Shown here piece by piece: positions 32,899 to 40,930 of a stretch of DNA of 47,904 bases. This stretch comes from a virus. Below the pieces are notes generated by a model. That model made no database searches. It was not told the origin of the DNA and saw nothing but the letters and a program-made list of their open reading frames with translations. The DNA is taken from IMG/VR virus record IMGVR_UViG_3300045925_000050, positions 1 to 47,904 of that record, one strand, 5' to 3'. The translations under genes and the position numbers were made by a program. Positions within the stretch are counted from its first letter, which is position 1. Every line of letters begins with the position of its first letter.

Positions 32899-33318
32899 TC
32901 ACGTGTAAAAGTAGAACAACGTGATCGCTCCCACGAAGCCAGAAAAGTCGCCGCCCGTGGTCACAACGATCGTATTTCCATTCACGATGATGACCTGAAG
33001 GTCTGCACTGGGAATCGGAACCTGAAAGAGCCCATCATCCAACCAGGACTCCATCTCGATGATCCTGACTGGGGCGTCGAGATCCATGTCTATCACCAAC
33101 GGCGTTGCCGGTGTTGGACCTGAATCAACGATGAACGTCTTTTGAAAGATCTGTTGACCCCCAACGTAGGTGACGTTGGTCTCTACTTCCTCAGTGTCGT
33201 AGTTGACGACCCCAGGCCCAGCCGGCCCCTGCGGACCAACGATCTGCTCTTCAAGGAAGAGCTTGTAGCGTCGGTCCGTGTGTGACGAGAGCCGGAAGTA
33301 GTAGGGGAAGAGCGGCAT
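32899..33318 (-). CDS. Small virion protein with collagen-like motif, 139 aa
   Basis: The ATG overlaps the upstream stop (TGATG). A short collagen-type G-x-y stretch (GPQGPAGPG) at residues 28-36 precedes a beta-rich region (FQKTFIVDSG; VIDMDLDAPVRIIEMESWL) ending in aromatic residues. It may be a capsid decoration or fibre-associated protein; there is no direct evidence. Confidence 0.62.
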   Translation of the reverse strand: MPLFPYYFRLSSHTDRRYKLFLEEQIVGPQGPAGPGVVNYDTEEVETNVTYVGGQQIFQKTFIVDSGPTPATPLVIDMDLDAPVRIIEMESWLDDGLFQVPIPSADLQVIIVNGNTIVVTTGGDFSGFVGAITLFYFYT

Positions 33319-33740
33319 CAGTCAACCTTGCACTCCTTGTGCCGGCTCAGGTTCTTCGGATCCTGCCAGTAGTTCGGATCCTTCGTCTCCTTGATCTTGC
33401 CGTGGTAAAGATGCGCGGGAACCGCATGCGTCTGCTTGAACGTGCCACGCTGGCCTCCAGCATCGCGGATCTCCGTTCTTCGTTGATCGATATGCTGCTT
33501 GAACTGATGCTCGATCTGCTCGGGGCTGCCTCGATCGAATCCGCTCGCAACCCTGCTCCCTTCGGAGATGTCGTTGTGGTCGCGGCACGCTGAGGTGTCG
33601 AGCATGGGCGCGTCCTGCTGCCAGTCGCGTTCCATCTTGGAGCGACACACCTTGCAGCGGACTGTCTTCGGCGGCCCCTTGGCCATGGAGATCTGGATCT
33701 CCGCGCGCAGGCCACACTCGCACTTGAAGCTGTAGATCAT
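33318..33740 (-). CDS. FmdB-type zinc-ribbon protein, 140 aa
   Basis: Start at the ATG preceded by GAGG at seven bases (MIYSFKCECGLRAEIQISMA). The longer open frame upstream is noise. C-x-C-G near residues 7-10 and RCKVCRSKM make a zinc ribbon close to the FmdB family, which appears on many regulatory and phage proteins. The rest is basic and His-rich. Unusual inside a virion gene cluster. Confidence 0.68.
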   Translation of the reverse strand: MIYSFKCECGLRAEIQISMAKGPPKTVRCKVCRSKMERDWQQDAPMLDTSACRDHNDISEGSRVASGFDRGSPEQIEHQFKQHIDQRRTEIRDAGGQRGTFKQTHAVPAHLYHGKIKETKDPNYWQDPKNLSRHKECKVD

Positions 33741-33793
33741 CGTCGTCCTCGAACCACCAGACGCTTGCGACCGCAAGGTCTCTTTCGTCCGCC

Positions 33794-33931
33794 TCAGCCA
33801 AAGCCCTTGGGCACGATGTTCTTGACCACCGTGTAGCCGCAGTTCTGATTCGTGCAGCGGAGCGTTAGGCGAATCGCCGAACGCTCCGCTCTCACGGGAC
33901 TCAGGCACTTGATGCAGGTCCGTTCAGCCAT
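33794..33931 (-). CDS. Small zinc-ribbon protein, 45 aa
   Basis: MAERTCIKCLSPVR and LRCTNQNCGYTVV provide two Cys pairs (C-x2-C and C-x4-C), a minimal zinc ribbon. An ATG five codons earlier is also possible. It lies between the FmdB-type gene and the divergent endonuclease VII gene, whose start is 20 bp away on the other strand. Role unknown. Confidence 0.62.
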   Translation of the reverse strand: MAERTCIKCLSPVRAERSAIRLTLRCTNQNCGYTVVKNIVPKGFG

Positions 33932-33950
33932 GATAAGATCCTCGATCATC

Positions 33951-34433
33951 ATGGCAGCCGCTAGATACGCACCCAACGGTCTCTGCCGCAGAGGCCACCT
34001 CATGTCTGGAGATAACCTCCGCCGATCCGATGACCGTTGGCGTTGCAGAAAATGCCTCTCCATCAACCGAAACAAGAGACGTGAGAACCACCTCCGATGG
34101 GAGAAGCGGAATCCAGAGCAAGCCAAGCATTCCCAGAAGAAGGCTCTGCTGAAGCGACACTACGGAATCACCGTCGAGCTGTTCAACGAAGCCTTTACTC
34201 GACAAGCCGGTCTGTGCCCGATCTGCCGAAAGGCCCTCGGCGGTCCGGTCCGTGGCCCGCTGCATCCTGTCGTGGATCACTGTCATAACACTGGTGTCTT
34301 TCGAGGCATTCTCTGCAACAAGTGCAACAGAGGCATCGGACTGCTAGAGGACGACCCGGCTCGATGCCGGGCCGCCGCTAGCTACTTGCTTCAGGGACAA
34401 CCGGAAACTCCGACGCACAAGCCGTCGATGTAG
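33951..34433 (+). CDS. Endonuclease VII-type homing nuclease (opposite strand insertion)
   Basis: A 160-residue protein with the T4 endonuclease VII signature: C89-P-I-C92, then VDHCHNTGVFRGILCNKCNR with D109, H110, C122, C125 and N126. An N-terminal zinc motif (LCRRGH, WRCRKC) precedes a basic helix. Such genes act as free-standing homing or recombination nucleases. It is the only plus-strand gene within the late block, and its 3' end overlaps the capsid gene end by 43 bp, which marks it as an insertion between capsid and zinc-ribbon genes. Confidence 0.9.
   Translation: MAAARYAPNGLCRRGHLMSGDNLRRSDDRWRCRKCLSINRNKRRENHLRWEKRNPEQAKHSQKKALLKRHYGITVELFNEAFTRQAGLCPICRKALGGPVRGPLHPVVDHCHNTGVFRGILCNKCNRGIGLLEDDPARCRAAASYLLQGQPETPTHKPSM
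34355..34371 (-). terminator. Hairpin after capsid gene
   Basis: CCCGGC and GCCGGG form a 6-bp stem around a 5-nt loop about 20 bp past the capsid stop. No T-run follows on the minus strand, so this may slow decay of the capsid message and not end it. It also lies in the endonuclease VII coding sequence, which alone could explain it. Confidence 0.3.
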
Positions 34434-35419
34434 CCGATGGCGTTGGGCGCGAGCACTTCGAGCGTGCCCTCCCACTCCACCATGCCCTTCGTCGAGCTGC
34501 CGATCTTCGCGAGCTCCACGGCCAGCACAGGACGCAGCACGGCGATGCGGAGCTTGTTCTGCTCCGCGAAGCTGATGCGATCGTTGCGCTGGTAGCGGTG
34601 CAGGTAGATCCGCTGCGTGCCGAAGTCGGACTGGTAGAAGTCCACCGTGTTGATGACGGTCCGGTCGGCGACCGGGATGTTGTAGCGGACCTGCGAGTTC
34701 GGGTTGAGCGTGAGGTTGCTCAACGACCGCTTCTGCGCAGAGTTCGCCCACATCGTGTCCGTCATGGCTCCCTTCTCCCACATGGCTTCCAGGTGGGAAT
34801 TGAGGATGCACTCCGTGATGCAGTCCTCCGGCGAGCTGCCGGTGACCGTGGTCACGGTGCCCATCTCGTCAGGGCCGAGACCGAGCGTCGTCGCGCACGT
34901 CGGATCGCTCGCTGCCGCGAAGGCATAGAAGCCATCCATCTTGCGCGGCAGCACGCCGCCGCTGTTGCCCTGAGCCGTCTGGCTCTGTCGCTCGCTGTGC
35001 ACGAGCGCGAACTCGATGAAGCGTGCGAGCTCCATCGTGGCCTTGCGAAGCTGGTAGACGTATTCGTCCCTGATCCCAGCCGTGTTGATGTCACGCTGCG
35101 TATCCGACACGTCGAACGTGCGACGGATGATGTGCGTGAGGTTGCACAGACGCTTGCGCGGCACGAGAGGATCGAACGTCGCGTCCGAGCCTTCCGGCGT
35201 TGCCTGCACGTCTGCATTGCCAACGTCGGGGTCACCGAAGCTGGCGAGGATGTCCACCAGCCACTCGTGGCTGATGTTGTTGGCGGGCACCTTCTCGAAT
35301 CCCGAAAGGAACAGAGTGTCCATCGGGCTGATGTTGGTGATGATGTCGAGCAAGTCTTCCCGGTTACCCGTTCCGACATCGAACGAGTTCAGGACTGCGG
35401 TGTTCGCTACGAACGGCAT
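34391..35419 (-). CDS. Major capsid protein (SU10/DUF5309-like, HK97 fold)
   Basis: The 342-residue protein contains NREDLLDIITNISPMDTLFL (after a short N-terminus), then HEWLVDILASFG and DEYVYQLRKATMELARFIEF, which match the SU10-type major capsid family (DUF5309). It forms the icosahedral shell. No prohead-protease-cleavage signal is evident. It follows the scaffold gene after a 42-bp gap with a hairpin, as expected for separate control of the most abundant virion protein. Confidence 0.93.
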   Translation of the reverse strand: MPFVANTAVLNSFDVGTGNREDLLDIITNISPMDTLFLSGFEKVPANNISHEWLVDILASFGDPDVGNADVQATPEGSDATFDPLVPRKRLCNLTHIIRRTFDVSDTQRDINTAGIRDEYVYQLRKATMELARFIEFALVHSERQSQTAQGNSGGVLPRKMDGFYAFAAASDPTCATTLGLGPDEMGTVTTVTGSSPEDCITECILNSHLEAMWEKGAMTDTMWANSAQKRSLSNLTLNPNSQVRYNIPVADRTVINTVDFYQSDFGTQRIYLHRYQRNDRISFAEQNKLRIAVLRPVLAVELAKIGSSTKGMVEWEGTLEVLAPNAIGYIDGLCVGVSGCP

Positions 35420-35421
35420 CT

Positions 35422-35452
35422 GGCTGTCTTGGGTTTGGGGTTCCCAACAGCC
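35422..35452 (-). promoter_or_regulatory. Hairpin in capsid leader
   Basis: On the minus strand GGCTGTTGGG (35452-35443) and CCCAAGACAGCC (35433-35422) pair with a two-base bulge, just upstream of the capsid ATG. It may control capsid translation or mRNA processing. No good ribosome site is visible between it and the ATG, so the hairpin overlaps any such site. Confidence 0.45.
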
Positions 35453-35461
35453 CGCCGCGAA

Positions 35462-36466
35462 CTACGCGCCGCCGAGTCGCTTCTTCAAGTGCTCGTCGAT
35501 CAGCTTCAGTCCTTCCTTTTGCTTGGCGGGGTCCGTATCGCGTCGCAGTGCTGCGATGCGTCGGGACTCCTCCACGAGCTCATCTTCGGACCTTGGCTGG
35601 ACGGGCCTCGCGGGAGCGAAGCGGGCAGTGCCTAGCTCACCACCCCCAGGGGGGAGGGTTGGCGGAACTGCTGGCGCGCGAGACGCCGTTCGCACTCCCA
35701 ACTCTTCAGGCTCGGCGATTGCTCGGAATGCTTGTTCGATCGAACAGCGAGGGTTGCTCGCTCTGAATTGCTCGATCAGTGGGGCGTGAGTGTGGTAGTC
35801 GAAAGCCGGATACTTTCGCGCGATCACAGCCATCTCTGACTGAATCGCCGATTGTGACAGGCTCGCGAGGGTTGGCTGGATCCTGCCCAAGATCCGCTGC
35901 TCCATCGCATCCATGCGCTCGGCTATCCGAGCGTCCGCAAGGACTTCAGCTCTCGTCGTCGGATCGAGATGATCGATGTTCGCTTGCAGCATCTCTTGAT
36001 GCTGCTTCTCCAGGGCTGTCAACCGCTGCTGAAACTGCGTTGCAGTCTCGGTAGCGGTCTTGCCCATGGCGAGTGCTTCCGCGAGATCTCGTTCCTTCTG
36101 ACGAAGCTGATCTACCAGCTCCTTGATCCGCTGCTCTGCTCTGGAAGAAGTTGGTTCTGCTGCTGGTGGCGGGGTCGTGTCCGGCGGCGGCTCATCGGCC
36201 TGGATATCCTCGGCGCGTTGGCCAGCTCGACCGACAGGCGGGGGCTGGACAGCCGCCTCGCGGCGACGCTGTTCGAGCTCCAAGGCTTGTCGTGCATAGC
36301 TGCCCTGCGGAGGAAGAGGTGCAGGCGGCCTACCGTTCGAATCGACTACAACAGGTGCCCTGTCGGGCAACTCTCGTCCCTTGCCCTTGAGGCTCTGCCT
36401 CAGAGCAAGAGCCGCACTGTCGGCTCGCGCATCGAAATCTGAAGATTGTTCTCCAGGTTTGGTCAT
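35462..36466 (-). CDS. Scaffolding protein candidate, 334 aa
   Basis: Directly upstream of the capsid gene. The N-terminal region is Pro/Arg-rich and disordered; a coiled coil (AEQRIKELVDQLRQKERDLA; TQFQQRLTALEKQHQEML) is followed by helical segments and a basic C-terminal helix (LIDEHLKKRL), typical of capsid-binding scaffold ends. Scaffolds guide capsid assembly and are then lost. Assignment relies on gene order and architecture, since scaffold sequences diverge quickly. Confidence 0.75.
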   Translation of the reverse strand: MTKPGEQSSDFDARADSAALALRQSLKGKGRELPDRAPVVVDSNGRPPAPLPPQGSYARQALELEQRRREAAVQPPPVGRAGQRAEDIQADEPPPDTTPPPAAEPTSSRAEQRIKELVDQLRQKERDLAEALAMGKTATETATQFQQRLTALEKQHQEMLQANIDHLDPTTRAEVLADARIAERMDAMEQRILGRIQPTLASLSQSAIQSEMAVIARKYPAFDYHTHAPLIEQFRASNPRCSIEQAFRAIAEPEELGVRTASRAPAVPPTLPPGGGELGTARFAPARPVQPRSEDELVEESRRIAALRRDTDPAKQKEGLKLIDEHLKKRLGGA

Positions 36467-36476
36467 TTGATCTCTC

Positions 36477-36926
36477 TCAGGCCACGACCCCTGAACTCAG
36501 TGGACGCTGCTCGCGAGGCAGCAATACAGCGGTCCGGTTTGATGTCTGGATCCGATGGCAGTTAGCACATCGAACCTCACATTTTCGGATTTCGATCTTC
36601 AAGTCCTTCATCGACCGACTCACGGAGTTGGCGATTTTGAACTTCTTGGTGCCACGAACATGATCGAAGTCCAAGGCAGCCGGATGAGCCTTGTAACCGC
36701 AATCAACGCATCCAAGTTTCATCTTCACACGAGCGAGGAATCGTCTTCCTCTTGAGTTTCTAGCTGCACACGCTCTCAAGACCTTCTCTTGGTTGTTCCG
36801 GTAGGACTTCAACCTAGTGAGGTTCGTGCACTTCCTGCACTGCGAAGCTAGCCCATCAGAGTGCCATCGATTCTTTCCGAAGCACTCTGACGGCTGCTCC
36901 ATTCGACACTTCGAGCAGACCTTCAC
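36477..36926 (-). CDS. HNH endonuclease with zinc fingers, 149 aa
   Basis: The GTG start lies seven bases after the upstream stop. An N-terminal zinc motif CSKCRMEQPSECF plus CRKC is followed by the HNH core: C73-x2-C76, LDFDHVRG with D88 and H89, and VRCANCHRI with C120, C123 and H124. Catalytic residues are in place. It lies between a small Cys protein and the scaffold, in frame with transcription but without function in assembly, as expected for a free-standing homing nuclease. Confidence 0.9.
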   Translation of the reverse strand: MKVCSKCRMEQPSECFGKNRWHSDGLASQCRKCTNLTRLKSYRNNQEKVLRACAARNSRGRRFLARVKMKLGCVDCGYKAHPAALDFDHVRGTKKFKIANSVSRSMKDLKIEIRKCEVRCANCHRIQTSNRTAVLLPREQRPLSSGVVA

Positions 36927-36932
36927 TCGTGC

Positions 36933-37148
36933 TCAGGTCTTGATGTTGTCGTCGCCGTAGCCGAGCGACGGATCCTTCCACAAGTTGTTCATCTGCGTAG
37001 CGGGGTGACCGCTGCGCGTCTTCGAACCCATCGCGTCGATGGTCTTCGACATCCCTGCCCCGCGATCGAGCGGAGTTCGCTGTTCGCCGGTCTTCGCTTG
37101 CGCGCCGCCGGCACCTTCGCAGTTGTGACACGTTGCTGAATCGCTCAT
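36933..37148 (-). CDS. Small protein with CxxC motif, 71 aa
   Basis: ATGA-coupled to the upstream gene. CHNCEG near the N-terminus resembles the DnaJ-type C-x2-C-x-G half-site. The rest is polar, Gly-rich and probably disordered. Unknown role. Confidence 0.65.
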   Translation of the reverse strand: MSDSATCHNCEGAGGAQAKTGEQRTPLDRGAGMSKTIDAMGSKTRSGHPATQMNNLWKDPSLGYGDDNIKT

Positions 37149-37558
37149 GGCTTGCTCTCTGGTTCAGGTTGCTTGGGCCTACGACGTTGTGTCTCGGCCA
37201 GTGCAGTCTTGCAGTCCTGGAGCTCCTTTGCAAGAGCCTCAGTCACGGTCGGCTTCGTCAGCAGGGCTAGGACGCTCTCCAGGCCGCGCACCCGACCCCT
37301 GCATTCTCGAAGACCGATGTCCGTAAGTGTGTCGTCGCCAACGAGTTTCTCCCTGGCCAGCGCATGCATCGCCTTGAGTGCGTTCAACACCTCTGTGAAG
37401 CCTGGGGCATGGCGGATCGATTCGGTTCTCGTCGCCACATCCACCTGAGCCTGGAGCTCAAGGCAACGTCGCTGGAGCTTCTCAACCTCGATCCTCTCAC
37501 GTTCACGGACGTTCCAGAACTGGTCCTCGCCCATGATGTCTTCGGCACGCATCTGCAT
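37145..37558 (-). CDS. Hypothetical coiled-coil protein, 137 aa
   Basis: Starts in a TGATG overlap with the portal stop. Helical and charged (IEVEKLQRRCLELQAQVDVA) with a Pro-rich end. Found just after the portal gene; a minor head or assembly role is possible. No family recognised. Confidence 0.65.
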   Translation of the reverse strand: MQMRAEDIMGEDQFWNVRERERIEVEKLQRRCLELQAQVDVATRTESIRHAPGFTEVLNALKAMHALAREKLVGDDTLTDIGLRECRGRVRGLESVLALLTKPTVTEALAKELQDCKTALAETQRRRPKQPEPESKP

Positions 37559-39981
37559 CAGGCTGCTCCTGGGTTCGGAGCTTGGCTCATGCCGTTGCTC
37601 TTCGCCTCACCACCTGGGCCTCCCTCGCCACGCTCGGTCTCATTGTTCCTGACCTTCGGAGACTCAGGGCCTTGGCCGGGTCCCCCGGCTCCTCCGACCG
37701 GCGAAGGCTGTCCGCCGCCGCCTCCACCACCACCCTTGAGCAAGCCCATCTGCGTGCCCACCTGGGCCACCTGCATGAGCATGTTCTCCTGCTGCATCTG
37801 TCGCTGTTCGAGCTTGAAGTAGTGATCGGCAACGTGCGCGCGAGCTCGCGCGGCCGTTCCAGGAGATCGTTGTTCGAGCATCTTGAACCGCTCGGACGCG
37901 ACTTCCTCCATGTGGCTGATGATGTGCCGCATGTCGTTGTCGTCCTTCTTACGCGGCGGCACGTTGCCGTGATACCACAGCTCGTGCTCCTGGCTCGGGG
38001 TCAGCACGTTGATCTCGTCGGGGATCGTGATGATCTCATCGACGTTGCGAAGATCGAAGCCGTGCTCTAGGATCATCGCGAGCAGTCGCGGCGCGTTGAC
38101 CGCTTGCGGTCCATACATCTGGTTGATGATCGGAACTCGATCAAGGATGTTCACGAGCTGCTGAACCTGGGTCATCTTCGTGGTCAGCTTGTGGCTCGCT
38201 ATCGGCAGAACAAGGAATCGTCCAACAACATCCTGCGGCCTGATGTTGTAGCGGTCCTGGTAGCGAAGGCCGACCGGACCCAGTTCACGGACAACCTTGT
38301 CGTAGGACATGAACTGCTGGTTGTTCCATGCCATCTGATCGAGCATTGGAACTTCGATCTCCTGCTCATACGACTCGATCATCGGCACGAGACGGAGGTT
38401 CGCCTCGTCGATCTCGCTCATGTGCTGTGTCGCAGTCTTGCTGTCGCCGAATGGGTCCTTGCCACCCATCGACGGCGACGTGGCCCCCGACGTTTCGCGA
38501 ATGTCCACCGTCAGGACGTTCTCGGCCTTGAGCGCAGCATCGCTGACCTGGGGCACGTGGAGAGGAGCGATCGACTTCTCGATGTCGGGAACTCGGATGC
38601 CGTGGCCGGGCTCGATAATCATCTGGCCGCCGGGGATGTTGGCGTCGTCAGAGATCATCCACATCGGATTCGCTTCGAGCTGCGTCGCAGTCATCAGCAG
38701 GTTGCGCTTCATGTCCTTTTCCATGGACAGGCGCGCGATCATTTCCAGACCGCCGATGCCGTAGAACTCATCTTCAAGACTGATCGGACGCCACGCTTGG
38801 TAGGGCTTCTGCTGATGCCAGAACGGACACTGCGTCACGCGCACGACTAGCTGAAGGCTCTTCGGCTCGACCATGACCACGTTGCACAGGCGGGTCGTGT
38901 AGCTGCCGTTGTCGTTCTTGATGACCAGCGGACCCCACCAGTCGATCACCTCGTAGTGCGGGACGTGAGGAGCCCACGACGCTTCGCGAGGATCGAAGAC
39001 CCCGTAGCTGTAGCTCTTCCTTTCCTTGAACTCGTCACCGAACGACGTGTCCTTGCCGCCTGGGAAGTCCTTGAGCTTCTGGAGATTGATCCAGTGCCGG
39101 AGCTCTCCCATCATCTTGACCTTGTAGTCCGGCCAGCCAGAACGGTCGGCCGCCCACTCGGCGTCCTCGATCGAGCTCGCGTTGGGGCTCGTGAGGAAAT
39201 CGAAGATCGAGACGTTGTTCACCTCGTTACCGTCGAAGATCAACTCCTCTCTCGTGATCTTGTCGAGCTCCAACGTCGTGGCTCCAGGCCAGCTCGGATC
39301 TGGTATCCGCTTGGCTGTCCGGTAGGTCATCTCCCCGAGCTCTTGCCGCCAGTAGGTCTTCTGGATCCCTGTTCCGTAGATCAGCCCATCGCGGATCAGT
39401 CGCGTGGCCTTTGGCTTGAACCTCGTCTTACGAAGCTGGTCTCGGCAGAGGATCTCCTGCATCAAGGCCGAGTCGTCGTGCTCCTCTTGCTCCCCGTAGA
39501 ACTTGAACCATCGATCTGTCGCGAACAGGGTTCGCAAGATCTTCGGTAATAGAGTTTCAACGATCTTGAAGGGCTCGGGGCTGTGCAGCTTCGCGCGCCC
39601 GTAGGTGTAGGTGTCGAGTGACTCTCCTCGGTAGAGCCGGTAGAGGATCAGCCACTTGTTGCGCAGGAACTCCATGACGTTGAACACGTCCTTGAGCCCC
39701 GAGAGCACCGCGTCCTTGGCCTGCTCGACGACGAACTCGTTGTCCGCCAAGTTCGGGTAACCAACGCTCTCCGCGTAGAGCCGAGCTTGCTGTTCGATGT
39801 TCGTGTCCTGCTCGAACGCATCCTCGGTCAGCGTGTAGGGGCCTTCTATCGGCTCGGTCCCCTTACGCGGCTTGTAGGTCCCCATGCCTCGCTGCGCCTG
39901 CCCGCCGATACCCGTGCGAGGGTTCGGCGGCGACGCAGGGGCCATGTTCGTGGAGTTACCGAGTTCGAGTCGGTCGCCCAC
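37558..39981 (-). CDS. Portal protein, 807 aa
   Basis: The GTG start has AGGAAGAG seven bases upstream. The long helical-beta protein carries podovirus portal-type segments: FRNK-like RNKWLILYRLYRGESLDTYT, KIVETLLPKILRTLFATDRW, IRDGLIYGTGIQKTYW and a Gly/Pro-rich C-terminus. The portal is the 12-subunit ring at one vertex through which DNA is packaged and leaves, and it docks the terminase and the adaptor. Size fits podovirus portals with an extended C-terminal barrel. Confidence 0.88.
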   Translation of the reverse strand: MGDRLELGNSTNMAPASPPNPRTGIGGQAQRGMGTYKPRKGTEPIEGPYTLTEDAFEQDTNIEQQARLYAESVGYPNLADNEFVVEQAKDAVLSGLKDVFNVMEFLRNKWLILYRLYRGESLDTYTYGRAKLHSPEPFKIVETLLPKILRTLFATDRWFKFYGEQEEHDDSALMQEILCRDQLRKTRFKPKATRLIRDGLIYGTGIQKTYWRQELGEMTYRTAKRIPDPSWPGATTLELDKITREELIFDGNEVNNVSIFDFLTSPNASSIEDAEWAADRSGWPDYKVKMMGELRHWINLQKLKDFPGGKDTSFGDEFKERKSYSYGVFDPREASWAPHVPHYEVIDWWGPLVIKNDNGSYTTRLCNVVMVEPKSLQLVVRVTQCPFWHQQKPYQAWRPISLEDEFYGIGGLEMIARLSMEKDMKRNLLMTATQLEANPMWMISDDANIPGGQMIIEPGHGIRVPDIEKSIAPLHVPQVSDAALKAENVLTVDIRETSGATSPSMGGKDPFGDSKTATQHMSEIDEANLRLVPMIESYEQEIEVPMLDQMAWNNQQFMSYDKVVRELGPVGLRYQDRYNIRPQDVVGRFLVLPIASHKLTTKMTQVQQLVNILDRVPIINQMYGPQAVNAPRLLAMILEHGFDLRNVDEIITIPDEINVLTPSQEHELWYHGNVPPRKKDDNDMRHIISHMEEVASERFKMLEQRSPGTAARARAHVADHYFKLEQRQMQQENMLMQVAQVGTQMGLLKGGGGGGGGQPSPVGGAGGPGQGPESPKVRNNETERGEGGPGGEAKSNGMSQAPNPGAA

Positions 39982-40930
39982 CGATCACTCTTCCTTTCGG
40001 TTGGACTTTGACTTTGACCCGCACGGGTTGCTTTCCATCTGCGTGAACGGGTTGATCTTGTCGAAGTGATCGAAGTCCGATGACTTGAGGATCATGTCGC
40101 TTTTGCGGGTCTGGTTCGTGTCCGCTTCGGACGGATACCACTGGTCCTTTACCACGACACCTTTCGTCGATTTCTCGTGCATCGGCAGTCTCCAGGACTT
40201 CGTAGACCGGACCGGTCCAGCCGGGCCAGAGCCGAGCTCGGCCCGGCCAACGAGACTCATACCACTTCAGCCAGTCGATGGCACGGGCCGGGTCGTTGTA
40301 GAAGCTGCGTTTGCCTGTTGCCGGGTTCTCCAGCCCGAAGAAGTAGCCGGTGCCGTTCACCAGCGTGAAGCCCAGGCAGTAGATCGGCGAGCATCCCATC
40401 AGGTGCGCCGTCTGGATCATGTAGCACAACGAGTTACCACCCGGATGGTAGGGCTGCCGCATCGAGCTCGGCATGAATGGCGGCGTATGCTGGCGTTGGA
40501 TCCTGCCCTTCCCGTCGCGCGTGACTGCCTTCGGTTGCTGAATGAAGATCTCACTCACTGGCCACTTCCGCCTCCCCACCACGCGCAGCATGTGCGATCC
40601 GGCAACCGAGTAGGGGCCGCCGCCGAAGAGTCGTTTGCTCGCTACGACAACCAGGGAGTCGGGACATCGAGCGAGTCGCTCTCGCTCGGACTTCCAGACG
40701 TTGATGTCAACGACATGCCATACGCTGGGGACCAACGCTCGGAGCGTCCAGTTGCTTCCGATGACGATCTCGCCAGCAGCAGCGACAAGTCCTGTGGACT
40801 CAAGTAGGCCGCCGGCTCCCCCAAGAAGGAATGCTGGCTTGCCCGTTCCAATCCCATCAAGCCAACCCGGATCAGCACTTCCGCCGCGCGGTGCGCATAG
40901 CTGTGCCGCCTTGAAATCAGGTAGGAGCAT
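39956..40930 (-). CDS. DUF115-like (Rossmann) glycan-related protein, 324 aa
   Basis: From about residue 22 the sequence (FLLGGAGGLLES, GEIVIGSNWTLRALVP, WHVVDINVWKSE, GNSLCYMIQTAHLMGCSPIY) follows the DUF115/MptE-like Rossmann pattern seen in motility accessory and phage glycan-related proteins. The first 20 or so residues from the ATG at 40930 overlap the upstream glycosyltransferase frame, and the last 70 residues are read over a small gene and the portal start, so both true ends are unclear. No start codon lies closer to the conserved core than 40930. Confidence 0.55.
   Translation of the reverse strand: MLLPDFKAAQLCAPRGGSADPGWLDGIGTGKPAFLLGGAGGLLESTGLVAAAGEIVIGSNWTLRALVPSVWHVVDINVWKSERERLARCPDSLVVVASKRLFGGGPYSVAGSHMLRVVGRRKWPVSEIFIQQPKAVTRDGKGRIQRQHTPPFMPSSMRQPYHPGGNSLCYMIQTAHLMGCSPIYCLGFTLVNGTGYFFGLENPATGKRSFYNDPARAIDWLKWYESRWPGRARLWPGWTGPVYEVLETADAREIDERCRGKGPVVSVRSGHEPDPQKRHDPQVIGLRSLRQDQPVHADGKQPVRVKVKVQPKGRVIGGRPTRTR
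39985..40182 (-). CDS. Small polar protein, 65 aa
   Basis: Starts MHEKSTKGVVVKDQWYPSEA. GC-rich third codon positions support this frame over the overlapping tail of the DUF115-like frame. Its stop lies at the ribosome site of the portal gene. Lys/Ser-rich C-terminus. Function unknown. Confidence 0.6.
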   Translation of the reverse strand: MHEKSTKGVVVKDQWYPSEADTNQTRKSDMILKSSDFDHFDKINPFTQMESNPCGSKSKSNRKEE

